64,000 nucleotides of DNA from Candidatus Goldiibacteriota bacterium HGW-Goldbacteria-1 (GTDB lineage: Bacteria > Oederibacteriota > PGYV01): assembly GCA_002839855.1 (NCBI GenBank), contig PGYV01000006.1, forward strand, positions 1 through 64,000, given 5' to 3'. Every line of letters begins with the position of its first letter. Position 1 is the first letter of the stretch. The translations under genes and the position numbers were made by a program. Under the pieces are notes generated by a model, which saw only the letters and a program-made list of their open reading frames with translations, searched no databases and was not told the origin of the DNA. Below are positions 17,302 to 24,571 of the stretch, in pieces.

Positions 17302-17850
17302 ATGAAAAAAATTCTTTTAGTTTCTGTCCTTGTAGCGGTTTTATGCGCGCCTGTATTAAGCGATGAGCTTTCTGCGGATACTAACGCCAATTCAAACGTT
17401 ACCACAACAACTGTTTATGATATTTTTATGCACGAGGACATTGCCACAAACGTACTTATGGGATGGGGCGGACTGTCGCTTGGCACAGGTTTGGTAATGT
17501 TTTCGAACGGAAATGAATTTGTAAAAGGTTACGGGCTTACAAACCTGATATGGGGCGCGGTTGATACGGCGCTTGGCATATGGGCAAAGCAGAGCATTGA
17601 TTTTAGAAAGGCAAATATTACCCCGGAAAAAGAACTGCAGGAATTTAAAGATAATATCTGGCTGAATATGATAATAGACGGCGCCTGTATTCTGGCGGGA
17701 ACCGGAATGCTGGTATGGGGAAATGAAAGCGTAAAAGGGTATGGAGCGGGAGTTTTGACACAGGGTATATTTTTAATTACCTTTGACGGCGTGAATTTCA
17801 TGATGGCAGAGAACCTTTCGAAAAGATATCCGGATACAACCGCAAACTGA
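17302..17850 (+). CDS. Small membrane protein with an internal duplication, unknown function
   Basis: 182 residues with a signal peptide or anchor (residues 1-20, ending APVLSDE). Two halves repeat the pattern GTGLVMFSNGNEFVKGYG and GTGMLVWGNESVKGYG, each followed by a hydrophobic helix ending near a conserved Asp, so four membrane segments in two related pairs are likely. I do not recognise a named family. A ribosome site (GGAGG) precedes the ATG, and the 14-base gap suggests cotranscription with the propeller gene. A mutated copy of its last 28 or so codons occurs at about 19815-19900. Confidence 0.75.
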   Translation: MKKILLVSVLVAVLCAPVLSDELSADTNANSNVTTTTVYDIFMHEDIATNVLMGWGGLSLGTGLVMFSNGNEFVKGYGLTNLIWGAVDTALGIWAKQSIDFRKANITPEKELQEFKDNIWLNMIIDGACILAGTGMLVWGNESVKGYGAGVLTQGIFLITFDGVNFMMAENLSKRYPDTTAN

Positions 17851-18118
17851 TTGAATTTAATAGGGCAGGGTTAAAACTTTGTTTACAGACTTGTGTATAT
17901 TAAGCTGAGTAACAAAGAAAATAAATGCTATAAGCAGGTTTGACCCATATTAATCCTGCTTTCCAGGGATGCAGGAAAGAATAATACTGAAAACTCAGAA
18001 CTGTTGAATGAAATACGCAACAGTAACATAGGGTGGATAATTTTAAAAGTAATGAATGGAACAAAAGAGGATAAAAAAGCAAAGCAGGAAGTGAATTAAA
18101 TAATGAACTTATACAGGT
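17851..18118. other. Gap with sequence related to 19725-19808
   Basis: No gene seen. The stretch at about 17871-17945 resembles 19725-19808 beyond the glycosyltransferase gene: both share TTACAGACTT, then an AAGAAAAT-like segment, then a CAGG-TTTG-CC end. This suggests that the segment was once duplicated. Confidence 0.5.
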
Positions 18119-19687
18119 ATGAGAAAAAATGAAAAATTAATAAGTGATAAAGGTTTGATCCCCGGCCCGCATAATCAACAAAACAAACGAAAGAGGAGTT
18201 CGCTGACTTTGAAAATAAAATTTTTAAACTTCATAATACCTGTTTTCTTATGTGTTCTTGCCTTTTCAATCGTTCTGCCGAACGCAGATAAATCAATTTG
18301 GTATGATGAAGCCTGTACTGTTGATTTTTCAAGGCTTGTTCCGTCCGGACTGACAGAAATGCTTTCATCCGGCAATAATCTTCCGGCTTACTATTATTTT
18401 ATGAGTGCATGGACCTTTGTTTTCGGAATTAGCGAGACAGCACTCCGGTTACCCGGGATATTCTTTTATATAATTTCAACTGTTCTTGTTTTTTTATTCG
18501 GGAAAAACCTTTTCAAAAACACCGGTTTTGCTTTCGTTTCAGCGCTTATATATCTTCTTTTGGAAATAAACACAACAAACGCAGTCAGTGCCAGACCCTA
18601 CGGAATGCTGGCATTGCTAAGCTTACTTTCGTTAATGCTATTTCATAAACTTTTTATCGAAAAAGAATACAGTCTTGTCTCAGGCATATCTTTTGTGGCT
18701 GTAAATATTGCAGGTAGTTTTACCCACATTTGGTTTTTCTTTTCTGTGTTGCCGCAAATTATTTTTTATCTGAAAAGCAACAAAATCACAGGTAAACGTT
18801 TTCTTGTTCTGTTTTTGAGCTCTTTCACTCCTTTTATTTTATTATGGAGCCCTATATTGCTGGCTCAAATGCAAAACGCCAGCAATGATTGGATGTTATT
18901 TCGTGGAGACGATCTGAGAGTGACAATTCAGTATTTCACAGCCGGAAAATTAAATACTATCTTCATGTTTTTTTTGATACCTGTACTTGCAGGAGTTTTA
19001 GTTTCAAGACTGAAAAAAGATACTGCCAAAATTAATTACTTTTCCGAAAATGCTTCTTTTCTTTTTATTGTTATCACTTTCAGTCTGCTTACCCCATACC
19101 TGATTTCATATTTCAGGCCGATATATGTCGTTGACCGCGGCCCTATTATTGCCGCAGCTCCATTTGCCCTGCTTCTTGGTTATCTTGGAAGTATTTCATA
19201 TAAACCTTTTTTTTATCCGGCCGCAGCCTACTTTTCGATTTTTTTGTATATTACGCTGTATTCATCGCGCGCTGTTTATTTCGATACCGACAAAATAATA
19301 ACAAAGGTAATAATTTCAAACTCCCGCAACGTTCGGCAAATAGTTTTATTTAACGAATCACAAAGACAGGTAAAATACTATTTTAACAGGCTGCACTTTA
19401 ATGGAGAGGTTTCGTTCTCAGATATACCCCTTATACTGTCTTATTCAAATATCTCCGAGTGGCGGAAACTTCCTGACAATATCCAAAATAAACTTCTTAG
19501 TGAATATACAAACAGTTTGAACAGAGATGGAAATCTGCTTTTTGTTTTCAATGATGCTGATGTTGAAAAAGAAAACTTTGCTCCGATATTTGAAAGCCTG
19601 AGAAAAAGCCGCAACATTCTCAGCATCAAGGAAATGAAAAGTTTAAGTTTAATACTTATAAACTTCGGGCCGCCGGTTAAATACTAA
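18119..19687 (+). CDS. Integral-membrane glycosyltransferase, GT-C/GT39-like
   Basis: 522 residues with about ten hydrophobic segments. The first extracytoplasmic loop carries WYDEA (near residue 62), the acidic motif typical of GT-C lipid-phosphosugar-dependent transferases such as GT39 or ArnT-like proteins. SARPYG and LRLPG, also seen in this group, follow. Such enzymes move sugars from polyprenyl-phosphate donors to protein or lipid on the outer face of the membrane. The ATG at 18119 has only a weak ribosome site, so the start is uncertain. The gene is more AT-rich than its neighbours and lies between two related flanks, so recent insertion is likely. A role in O-glycosylating the Thr-rich linkers is speculative. 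Confidence 0.75.
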   Translation: MRKNEKLISDKGLIPGPHNQQNKRKRSSLTLKIKFLNFIIPVFLCVLAFSIVLPNADKSIWYDEACTVDFSRLVPSGLTEMLSSGNNLPAYYYFMSAWTFVFGISETALRLPGIFFYIISTVLVFLFGKNLFKNTGFAFVSALIYLLLEINTTNAVSARPYGMLALLSLLSLMLFHKLFIEKEYSLVSGISFVAVNIAGSFTHIWFFFSVLPQIIFYLKSNKITGKRFLVLFLSSFTPFILLWSPILLAQMQNASNDWMLFRGDDLRVTIQYFTAGKLNTIFMFFLIPVLAGVLVSRLKKDTAKINYFSENASFLFIVITFSLLTPYLISYFRPIYVVDRGPIIAAAPFALLLGYLGSISYKPFFYPAAAYFSIFLYITLYSSRAVYFDTDKIITKVIISNSRNVRQIVLFNESQRQVKYYFNRLHFNGEVSFSDIPLILSYSNISEWRKLPDNIQNKLLSEYTNSLNRDGNLLFVFNDADVEKENFAPIFESLRKSRNILSIKEMKSLSLILINFGPPVKY

Positions 19688-19724
19688 TGTCCGCCTTTAC
19701 TGTCTTTGCATTAACTTGGTTATG

Positions 19725-19900
19725 CTGTCAAAACCCGCTTACAGACTTTAGTATAATAGGAATAAGATGAGCGGTAAAGAAAATTAACGCTGTAAACAGG
19801 GTTTGGCCGGATATTATAATTTTTTATAACCTTTGACGGCGTTTATTTCATGATGGCAGAGAACCTTTCAAAAAGGTATCCGGATACCGCTACAAACTGA
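19725..19900 (+). pseudogene. Decayed duplicate: 3' end of the 17302 gene plus flank
   Basis: About 19815-19900 closely matches 17764-17850 and includes ACCTTTGACGGCGT, TTCATGATGGCAGAGAACC and the final ACAAACTGA. The preceding 19725-19808 resembles 17871-17945, the region just after the intact gene. Order here is flank then gene end, as expected if a second tandem copy lost its 5' part. No start codon or ribosome site is present. Confidence 0.75.
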
Positions 19901-20139
19901 TTAGATATATTATGTAACCGGTTAATTGACCGGTAAAATAACCGTAAATGATTAGACACATTAACTTATACTGGAATAGTATCCTTTGACGTAGTCATGG
20001 CTTACTGTCCCTGTAAAATCCTTTGTTTTCGTGGGGGATTGCTTAATTTTACATAACGCAATAAACACCTTCTATTAAAATAATGCATTTATACAAACCT
20101 ACAAATTCCAGAATATAAAATCTAACAATCCCAACATAC
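19901..20139. other. Gap, no gene recognised
   Basis: AT-rich spacer after the duplicate fragment. I see no coding frame, RNA gene or clear repeat in it. Confidence 0.5.
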
Positions 20140-20180
20140 AAATGTCCCTAAAGGCACAAATAGTGCCTTTAGGGACATTT
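20140..20180. repeat. Perfect 18-bp inverted repeat (hairpin)
   Basis: AAATGTCCCTAAAGGCAC (20140-20157) and its exact complement (20163-20180) around the loop AAATA. No mismatch. There is no proper T-run after it, so it is not a classical one-direction terminator. It lies 100 bases before the PilZ-like gene. Confidence 0.9.
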
Positions 20181-20279
20181 ATTCAAAATAAATATTACAT
20201 AATACCTATGTTTTGACAGTTTTTTGGAAGGAATGAATCTTGCTTATTGTTATATGTAAATTGCCAGGAGGTGAAAGTT

Positions 20280-20657
20280 ATGGAACCGGACTTCAATTTA
20301 GAGCTTGAACAGATGATAGCCAACAAGCACAGAGTTCATGTAAGTGAAGAGGTTCGCTATAAAATCCTGGACAGGGAAGATGAAGAGTTTCAGGGCCTTT
20401 ATATGGAAGCAAGGACAATTTCAATAAGCAAGAAAGGGTTAATTCTTCTTATGAAACACAGGGTAAAACCCGAAGATGCAATGATTGTTGAACTGATACT
20501 TGGTGCGGAAAAACGTAAAATTAAGACCTGCTGTGAGTCAATTGGCTGCAGAAAGGAAAGTTTTAACAAAGGATATGAAGTGGAAGTGCAGTTTTTGATC
20601 TTAAAAGATGAAGACAAAGAATACATTGAACATTATATGAAACAAAACAGCGCCTGA
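20280..20657 (+). CDS. PilZ-like domain protein
   Basis: 125 residues, cytoplasmic. The start at 20280 follows a strong AGGAGGTG site; an earlier in-frame ATG (20247) lacks one. The pattern VRYKIL...ARTISISKKGLILLMKHRVKPEDAMIVELIL, then a short strand, then GYEVEVQFLIL and a helix EDKEYIEHYM, matches the PilZ fold (D/N-x-S-x-x-G motif here S-I-S-K-K-G). PilZ proteins bind cyclic di-GMP, but the usual RxxxR motif is not clear, so binding may be lost. Assignment is by pattern only. A strong terminator follows. Confidence 0.6.
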   Translation: MEPDFNLELEQMIANKHRVHVSEEVRYKILDREDEEFQGLYMEARTISISKKGLILLMKHRVKPEDAMIVELILGAEKRKIKTCCESIGCRKESFNKGYEVEVQFLILKDEDKEYIEHYMKQNSA

Positions 20658-20724
20658 CTTCTGTGGATTATCACAAGTAATTAATAGTGCATGTGATAAT
20701 CTGCAGAAATGCAAAAGCTCTTTT

Positions 20725-20779
20725 CGCGTCCCTGCCTAATTCACCGCCCCCCCCGAAAAAGGCAGGGACGCGCTTTTTA
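20725..20779 (+). terminator. Rho-independent terminator after the PilZ-like gene
   Basis: CGCGTCCCTGCC (20725-20736) pairs perfectly with GGCAGGGACGCG (20761-20772) around a 24-base loop, followed by CTTTTTAA. Confidence 0.85.
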
Positions 20780-20801
20780 ATTATGCTTTTAAATCATAAT
20801 C

Positions 20802-20830
20802 TTGCGCCGCCGCCGCTATTGTTGTATAAT
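20802..20830 (+). promoter_or_regulatory. Predicted promoter of the zinc-ribbon gene
   Basis: TTGCGC (20802-20807), a 17-base spacer and TATAAT (20825-20830), 19 bases before the ATG at 20849. Confidence 0.55.
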
Positions 20831-20848
20831 AAATTTAAAGAGGTGGCT

Positions 20849-21406
20849 ATGGCTTTTAAATGTCCGCGTTGTAATCAGGTAAACAAAGATGGAAGCGATA
20901 CGTGCTGGAGCTGCCATACCATATTTGCCACCGGCGAAAAAAAACCGCTTGATATGAAAGTTAAAAAGTCAATTTTCTCAACGTTAAAAAGGGAAAAGGT
21001 TGATTTTAAAGTGGTTTCATCTGATTTTCCCGGGACAATTGCATTATATTTTTCAGCCCCTCCCAAAGAACGTTATATTCTTGCAAGGCTTACCGTATTT
21101 TTTCTTGTACTAAACCTTTTTAATAACATTATTTTTTATTATTTTAAAGGCGTTACACAGGCACAGGAAAATGCGGGCAGCATAACGACTTTTCTGGTAG
21201 TTTTTATAGCTATATACAGCGCTGTTATCTGTATAGCGCGGCTTAAAGCTGACACGGATTTTCCCGGAAAAACAGCTTACTTTTTTTACCTGTTTTTTAT
21301 TCCTATTTTCGCTTTTGGTTATATTGTCCCGTCTTATTACCCGAATTTCAGGTTATTTCTGGAAGGTGCGCTGCTTATATGGAATGCGGTTCTGTTAAGG
21401 CCATAG
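20849..21406 (+). CDS. Membrane protein with N-terminal zinc ribbon
   Basis: 185 residues. I start it at 20849, where AGAGGTGGC precedes the ATG; upstream in-frame codons back to 20687 cross the terminator and promoter and are not protein-like. Cysteines 5, 8, 19 and 22 form a CxxC-x10-CxxC zinc ribbon. After a basic linker come about four hydrophobic helices. Unknown family; similar zinc-ribbon plus membrane architectures occur in small proteins of many bacteria. It has its own promoter and lies upstream of the LacI-family regulator, with no sign of cotranscription. Confidence 0.75.
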   Translation: MAFKCPRCNQVNKDGSDTCWSCHTIFATGEKKPLDMKVKKSIFSTLKREKVDFKVVSSDFPGTIALYFSAPPKERYILARLTVFFLVLNLFNNIIFYYFKGVTQAQENAGSITTFLVVFIAIYSAVICIARLKADTDFPGKTAYFFYLFFIPIFAFGYIVPSYYPNFRLFLEGALLIWNAVLLRP

Positions 21407-21415
21407 TTTTATAAG

Positions 21416-21444
21416 TTGACATAACCGCTTTTTTTTTATATATT
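21416..21444 (+). promoter_or_regulatory. Predicted promoter of the lacI-GH5-GH9 operon
   Basis: TTGACA (21416-21421), a 17-base spacer and TATATT (21439-21444). A palindromic operator begins three bases after the -10 box. Confidence 0.7.
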
Positions 21445-21446
21445 TG

Positions 21447-21460
21447 TTTTAACGTTAAAA
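21447..21460. promoter_or_regulatory. Putative LacI-family operator TTTTAACGTTAAAA
   Basis: A perfect 14-bp palindrome with the CG centre typical of LacI-family operators, placed across the expected transcription start of the regulator's own gene. This suggests autorepression. The identical 14 bases recur at 31878-31891 before the GH5 gene. Confidence 0.65.
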
Positions 21461-21476
21461 TTAAAGGAGCCATAAA

Positions 21477-22469
21477 ATGAGCATTACAATAAAAGATGTT
21501 GCCAAAAAAGTCGGGGTTACCGCAACCACGGTATCAATGGTAATCCGCAACGACCCAAGGATAAGCGATAAAACCAAAGAGAAAGTTTTAAAGGCTGTAA
21601 AAGAGATGAATTATTATCCCAATCAGATTGGGCGAAGCCTTGTTAAAGGCAAGACAAATGTAATAGCCGTTGCGTCATCAATGTTTTATGGCCCTTTTAA
21701 AATAGATATCTTTAACGGGATAGACACCGGTGTCGTTGAAACGGATTATACCACACTGCATTTTTCAGCGCGCGCGGATCAGGAAGCTGAATTGTTAAAG
21801 GAAATTGTTTATGGAAGGCGTGCAGACGGCGTAATTGCAATTAACATGAGGACAGAAAAAGAAACACTGCAGGCATACAATGATACCGGCCTGCCGATAG
21901 TATTTGTTGAAGAGACATTTGACGGTTTTGCCGGAGTTAAAGGCGACAGTTTTAAAGGCGCGTATAAAGCAACGGAGCGCTTTATTAAAACAGGAAAGAA
22001 AAACATAGGTTTAATCAGCGCCGTGTACACTCATCTTTCATGCGTGACCGACAGGGAGAAAGGTTTTATGCAGGCGCTGGCTGATAACGGGCTTAAATAT
22101 GATGAAAGCAAGACACTGCGCAGTGCCGCTTATAATTTTCAGGAAGGGCAGGATTTGATGGACAAAATTATAAATGATAAAATGCAGGTGGATGCGGTAT
22201 TTTGCAGCGCCGGAGACCTTGTCGCAATGGGGATGATAAAAAGGGCCAAAGAAAAAGGCGTTAAAATTCCCGATGATATTGCAATTATAGGATACGACGG
22301 GCTTGATACGGGCTCTCTTGTAACACCTTCGCTTACCACTTTAAAGCAGCCGGTTGTGGATATGGGGCGCGCTGCTTTTGATATGTTAAAGAAACTTATG
22401 GAAGAAAAGAATGTCAAAAAAGAAATAAAGGTATTTGAACCTGAACTGATTATCAGGGAAAGCGCTTAA
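21477..22469 (+). CDS. LacI-family transcriptional regulator
   Basis: 330 residues. The N-terminal helix-turn-helix is classical: ITIKDVAKKVGVTATTVSMVIRNDPRIS with the hinge helix near YYPNQIGRSLVKG. The rest is the periplasmic-binding-protein-like sensor, with DAVFCSAGDLVAMG, IGYDG and TPSLTTLKQP. Members usually bind a sugar or oligosaccharide and release DNA. AAAGGAG precedes the ATG. It is followed by the GH5 gene after 27 bases and then GH9 after 14 bases, so it heads a cellulase operon. It probably represses itself and, through matching palindromes, other enzymes in the window; a breakdown product such as cellobiose would be the natural inducer, but that is inference. Confidence 0.93.
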   Translation: MSITIKDVAKKVGVTATTVSMVIRNDPRISDKTKEKVLKAVKEMNYYPNQIGRSLVKGKTNVIAVASSMFYGPFKIDIFNGIDTGVVETDYTTLHFSARADQEAELLKEIVYGRRADGVIAINMRTEKETLQAYNDTGLPIVFVEETFDGFAGVKGDSFKGAYKATERFIKTGKKNIGLISAVYTHLSCVTDREKGFMQALADNGLKYDESKTLRSAAYNFQEGQDLMDKIINDKMQVDAVFCSAGDLVAMGMIKRAKEKGVKIPDDIAIIGYDGLDTGSLVTPSLTTLKQPVVDMGRAAFDMLKKLMEEKNVKKEIKVFEPELIIRESA

Positions 22470-22496
22470 ACAAAAACACAAACACGGAGACTGAAA

Positions 22497-24557
22497 ATGG
22501 CTAAAAAGCACCTGATTGTTTTAACGTTAATTCTTATGGCTGCGTTTATTTACGCTTCGCCTGTTTCTGAAAACGGGCAGCTTAAAGTAAACGGGCTTCA
22601 GCTTGTTAATCAATGCGACACGCCGGTGCAGCTGCGCGGCGTTTCCACGCATGGTATAGGGTGGTTTGACGGCTGTTATACTCAGGCTGCGGTTCAGTAC
22701 GCGGCAAATACAATGAATTCGGATTTGTTCAGGATTGCAATGTATGTAAAAGCTTCGGAAAGCGGCTATCTTCAGGACCCGGCGTATTGGACATCGCGCG
22801 TTAACCAGATGGTGGACTGGATAGGCGCGGCGGGAATGTACGCTTTAATTGACTGGCATATATTAAATGATGACCCGAATAATTTTATAGAAGACGCAAG
22901 GATATTCTGGACTGCAATGGCAACAGAACACAAGGATAAAAACTTTGTGATATACGAATTATGCAATGAACCTAACGGCGTGACCTGGGCTCAGATAAAA
23001 GCTTACGCCGAAGATATTATTCCGCGTATAAGGGCCATTGACCCGGACGCGGTTATTGTAGTCGGTACGCCCAACTATTCGCAGCTGGGCGCCGATGTTG
23101 TAAATGACCAGATACTTGAACCCAATATAATGTACGCGTTTCACTTTTACGCGGGTACACATTCCACGTCCATGCTTATACCATATATAAACCAGATTCC
23201 GATATTTGTATCCGAATGGGGCGCAAGCAATGCTTCCGGCGACGGCGGCGACAATTATCCGCGCGCGCAGCAGTTTATGGATATAATGTCCGGCGTTGAC
23301 ACGATAAACAATCCGCAGGGCATAAAACTAAGCTGGGCTTCATGGTCGTATTCCGACGACAGGGACTGGGCAACTGACCAGCACTTAAAATCCACGTCGC
23401 ATCTTACTTTAAATTCCTGCAGCACAACCGGCTGGACAATAGCAAATTTAAGCACGGCAGGGCAGTTTGTTGCCGCTAATATTACCAATCCTGCAAGAAA
23501 TTTTATCTGCTGGACTGCAACTGAAACTCCTGTCGGCGACCCGCATACGCCGACAGTTACAAGGACTGTAACGCCCACAAGAACAATAACTTCGACGCCT
23601 GTCCCTGATTTAATTTATAACGGCGATATCGCGGGTTATACACTTGCGGACGGCAGCGTCAACAACGCGGCAATGTTTTCTGAACCGGCGGCGGGGAACA
23701 CGGGCAATGCGATGCAGATTGCTTACACTGCGGGAGGATGGCAGGAAGCCCGGTGGATGACAACTGCAAGGCCCAGAAATGACAGGACATATATAAGTAT
23801 TGATGTAAGGGCGACGGCAGGCACGATAAGCCAGCTGCTTTTTATACCTGATTGGAACACATGGACAAACCGCGCAACAGATAATGATTTTAACGTTGCC
23901 GCATACGTGCCTGGCGGTGTGATAACAACAACATGGAAGACCGCGTATATCCCGCTTTCAAAAGTTTATAACCCGTATCCGACAACCCTTGGGACAATGA
24001 GGTTTATCTCTAACAGCGCCATATATACAGTTCAGATTGATAATATAAAGTTCTTTGACGCGTCAGTATGGACGCCCACAGTCACAAGGACAAGGACACC
24101 CACAAGGACAGCTACAAGGACAAGGACGCCCGCGGCAACAATGACTGCAACCCCCACTGTTACAATGACTCCGCAGGCGACTTATACGCCCACGTTGACG
24201 GCTACTGTTTATGTGGAACCTACGGTTACGCCCACTATTTCCGCCAATATAAGGATAACAATAGGCGATCATTTTCCTTATCCCAACCCTTCAAACGGAA
24301 GAAGCGTTAATATACGTTACCAGATAAAGACCGGTTTCGCGAAAAATGTTAAAATACATATATATACGCTTGGCGACAGAAAAATAGATATGATAAAGGA
24401 TTCTGACAGCGCGCCCGGTTTTCACGATGTGCTGTGGCGACCCAAACAGCAGCTTTCCAACGGAATGTACTATTATATAATGGAGGCTGACAACGGGCGG
24501 ACAGGGGACAGATTAAAACGCGATGTGGTTCAGGGTGCGATTGTAGTGCTTAAATAA
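22497..24557 (+). CDS. Secreted GH5 endoglucanase with CBM-like module and YPNP C-terminal domain
   Basis: 686 residues; signal peptide to about residue 21 (ends IYASP). The catalytic domain (about 30-330) matches GH5, probably subfamily 2: LRGVSTHGIGW, ALIDWHIL, Glu158 in YELCNEPNG as acid/base and Glu240 in FVSEWG as nucleophile. The expected activity is internal hydrolysis of beta-1,4-glucan. A short Thr/Pro linker leads to the IYNGDIAG module (about 374-520) shared with GH44 and GH74 here. A second linker rich in TRTRTPT precedes the C-terminal domain (about 586-686, PYPNPSNGRS to the final VVLK). Its C-terminal domain is closest to that of the next gene. Second gene of the lacI operon. 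Confidence 0.92.
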   Translation: MAKKHLIVLTLILMAAFIYASPVSENGQLKVNGLQLVNQCDTPVQLRGVSTHGIGWFDGCYTQAAVQYAANTMNSDLFRIAMYVKASESGYLQDPAYWTSRVNQMVDWIGAAGMYALIDWHILNDDPNNFIEDARIFWTAMATEHKDKNFVIYELCNEPNGVTWAQIKAYAEDIIPRIRAIDPDAVIVVGTPNYSQLGADVVNDQILEPNIMYAFHFYAGTHSTSMLIPYINQIPIFVSEWGASNASGDGGDNYPRAQQFMDIMSGVDTINNPQGIKLSWASWSYSDDRDWATDQHLKSTSHLTLNSCSTTGWTIANLSTAGQFVAANITNPARNFICWTATETPVGDPHTPTVTRTVTPTRTITSTPVPDLIYNGDIAGYTLADGSVNNAAMFSEPAAGNTGNAMQIAYTAGGWQEARWMTTARPRNDRTYISIDVRATAGTISQLLFIPDWNTWTNRATDNDFNVAAYVPGGVITTTWKTAYIPLSKVYNPYPTTLGTMRFISNSAIYTVQIDNIKFFDASVWTPTVTRTRTPTRTATRTRTPAATMTATPTVTMTPQATYTPTLTATVYVEPTVTPTISANIRITIGDHFPYPNPSNGRSVNIRYQIKTGFAKNVKIHIYTLGDRKIDMIKDSDSAPGFHDVLWRPKQQLSNGMYYYIMEADNGRTGDRLKRDVVQGAIVVLK

Positions 24558-24571
24558 CGGCAGGAGATAAA

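Noticed and set aside
19688-20280. tRNA or other structural RNA in the spacer
   Set aside because: I could not find an acceptor stem with T-loop (GTTCRA) and anticodon arm; only the decayed duplicate and the 18-bp hairpin stand out.
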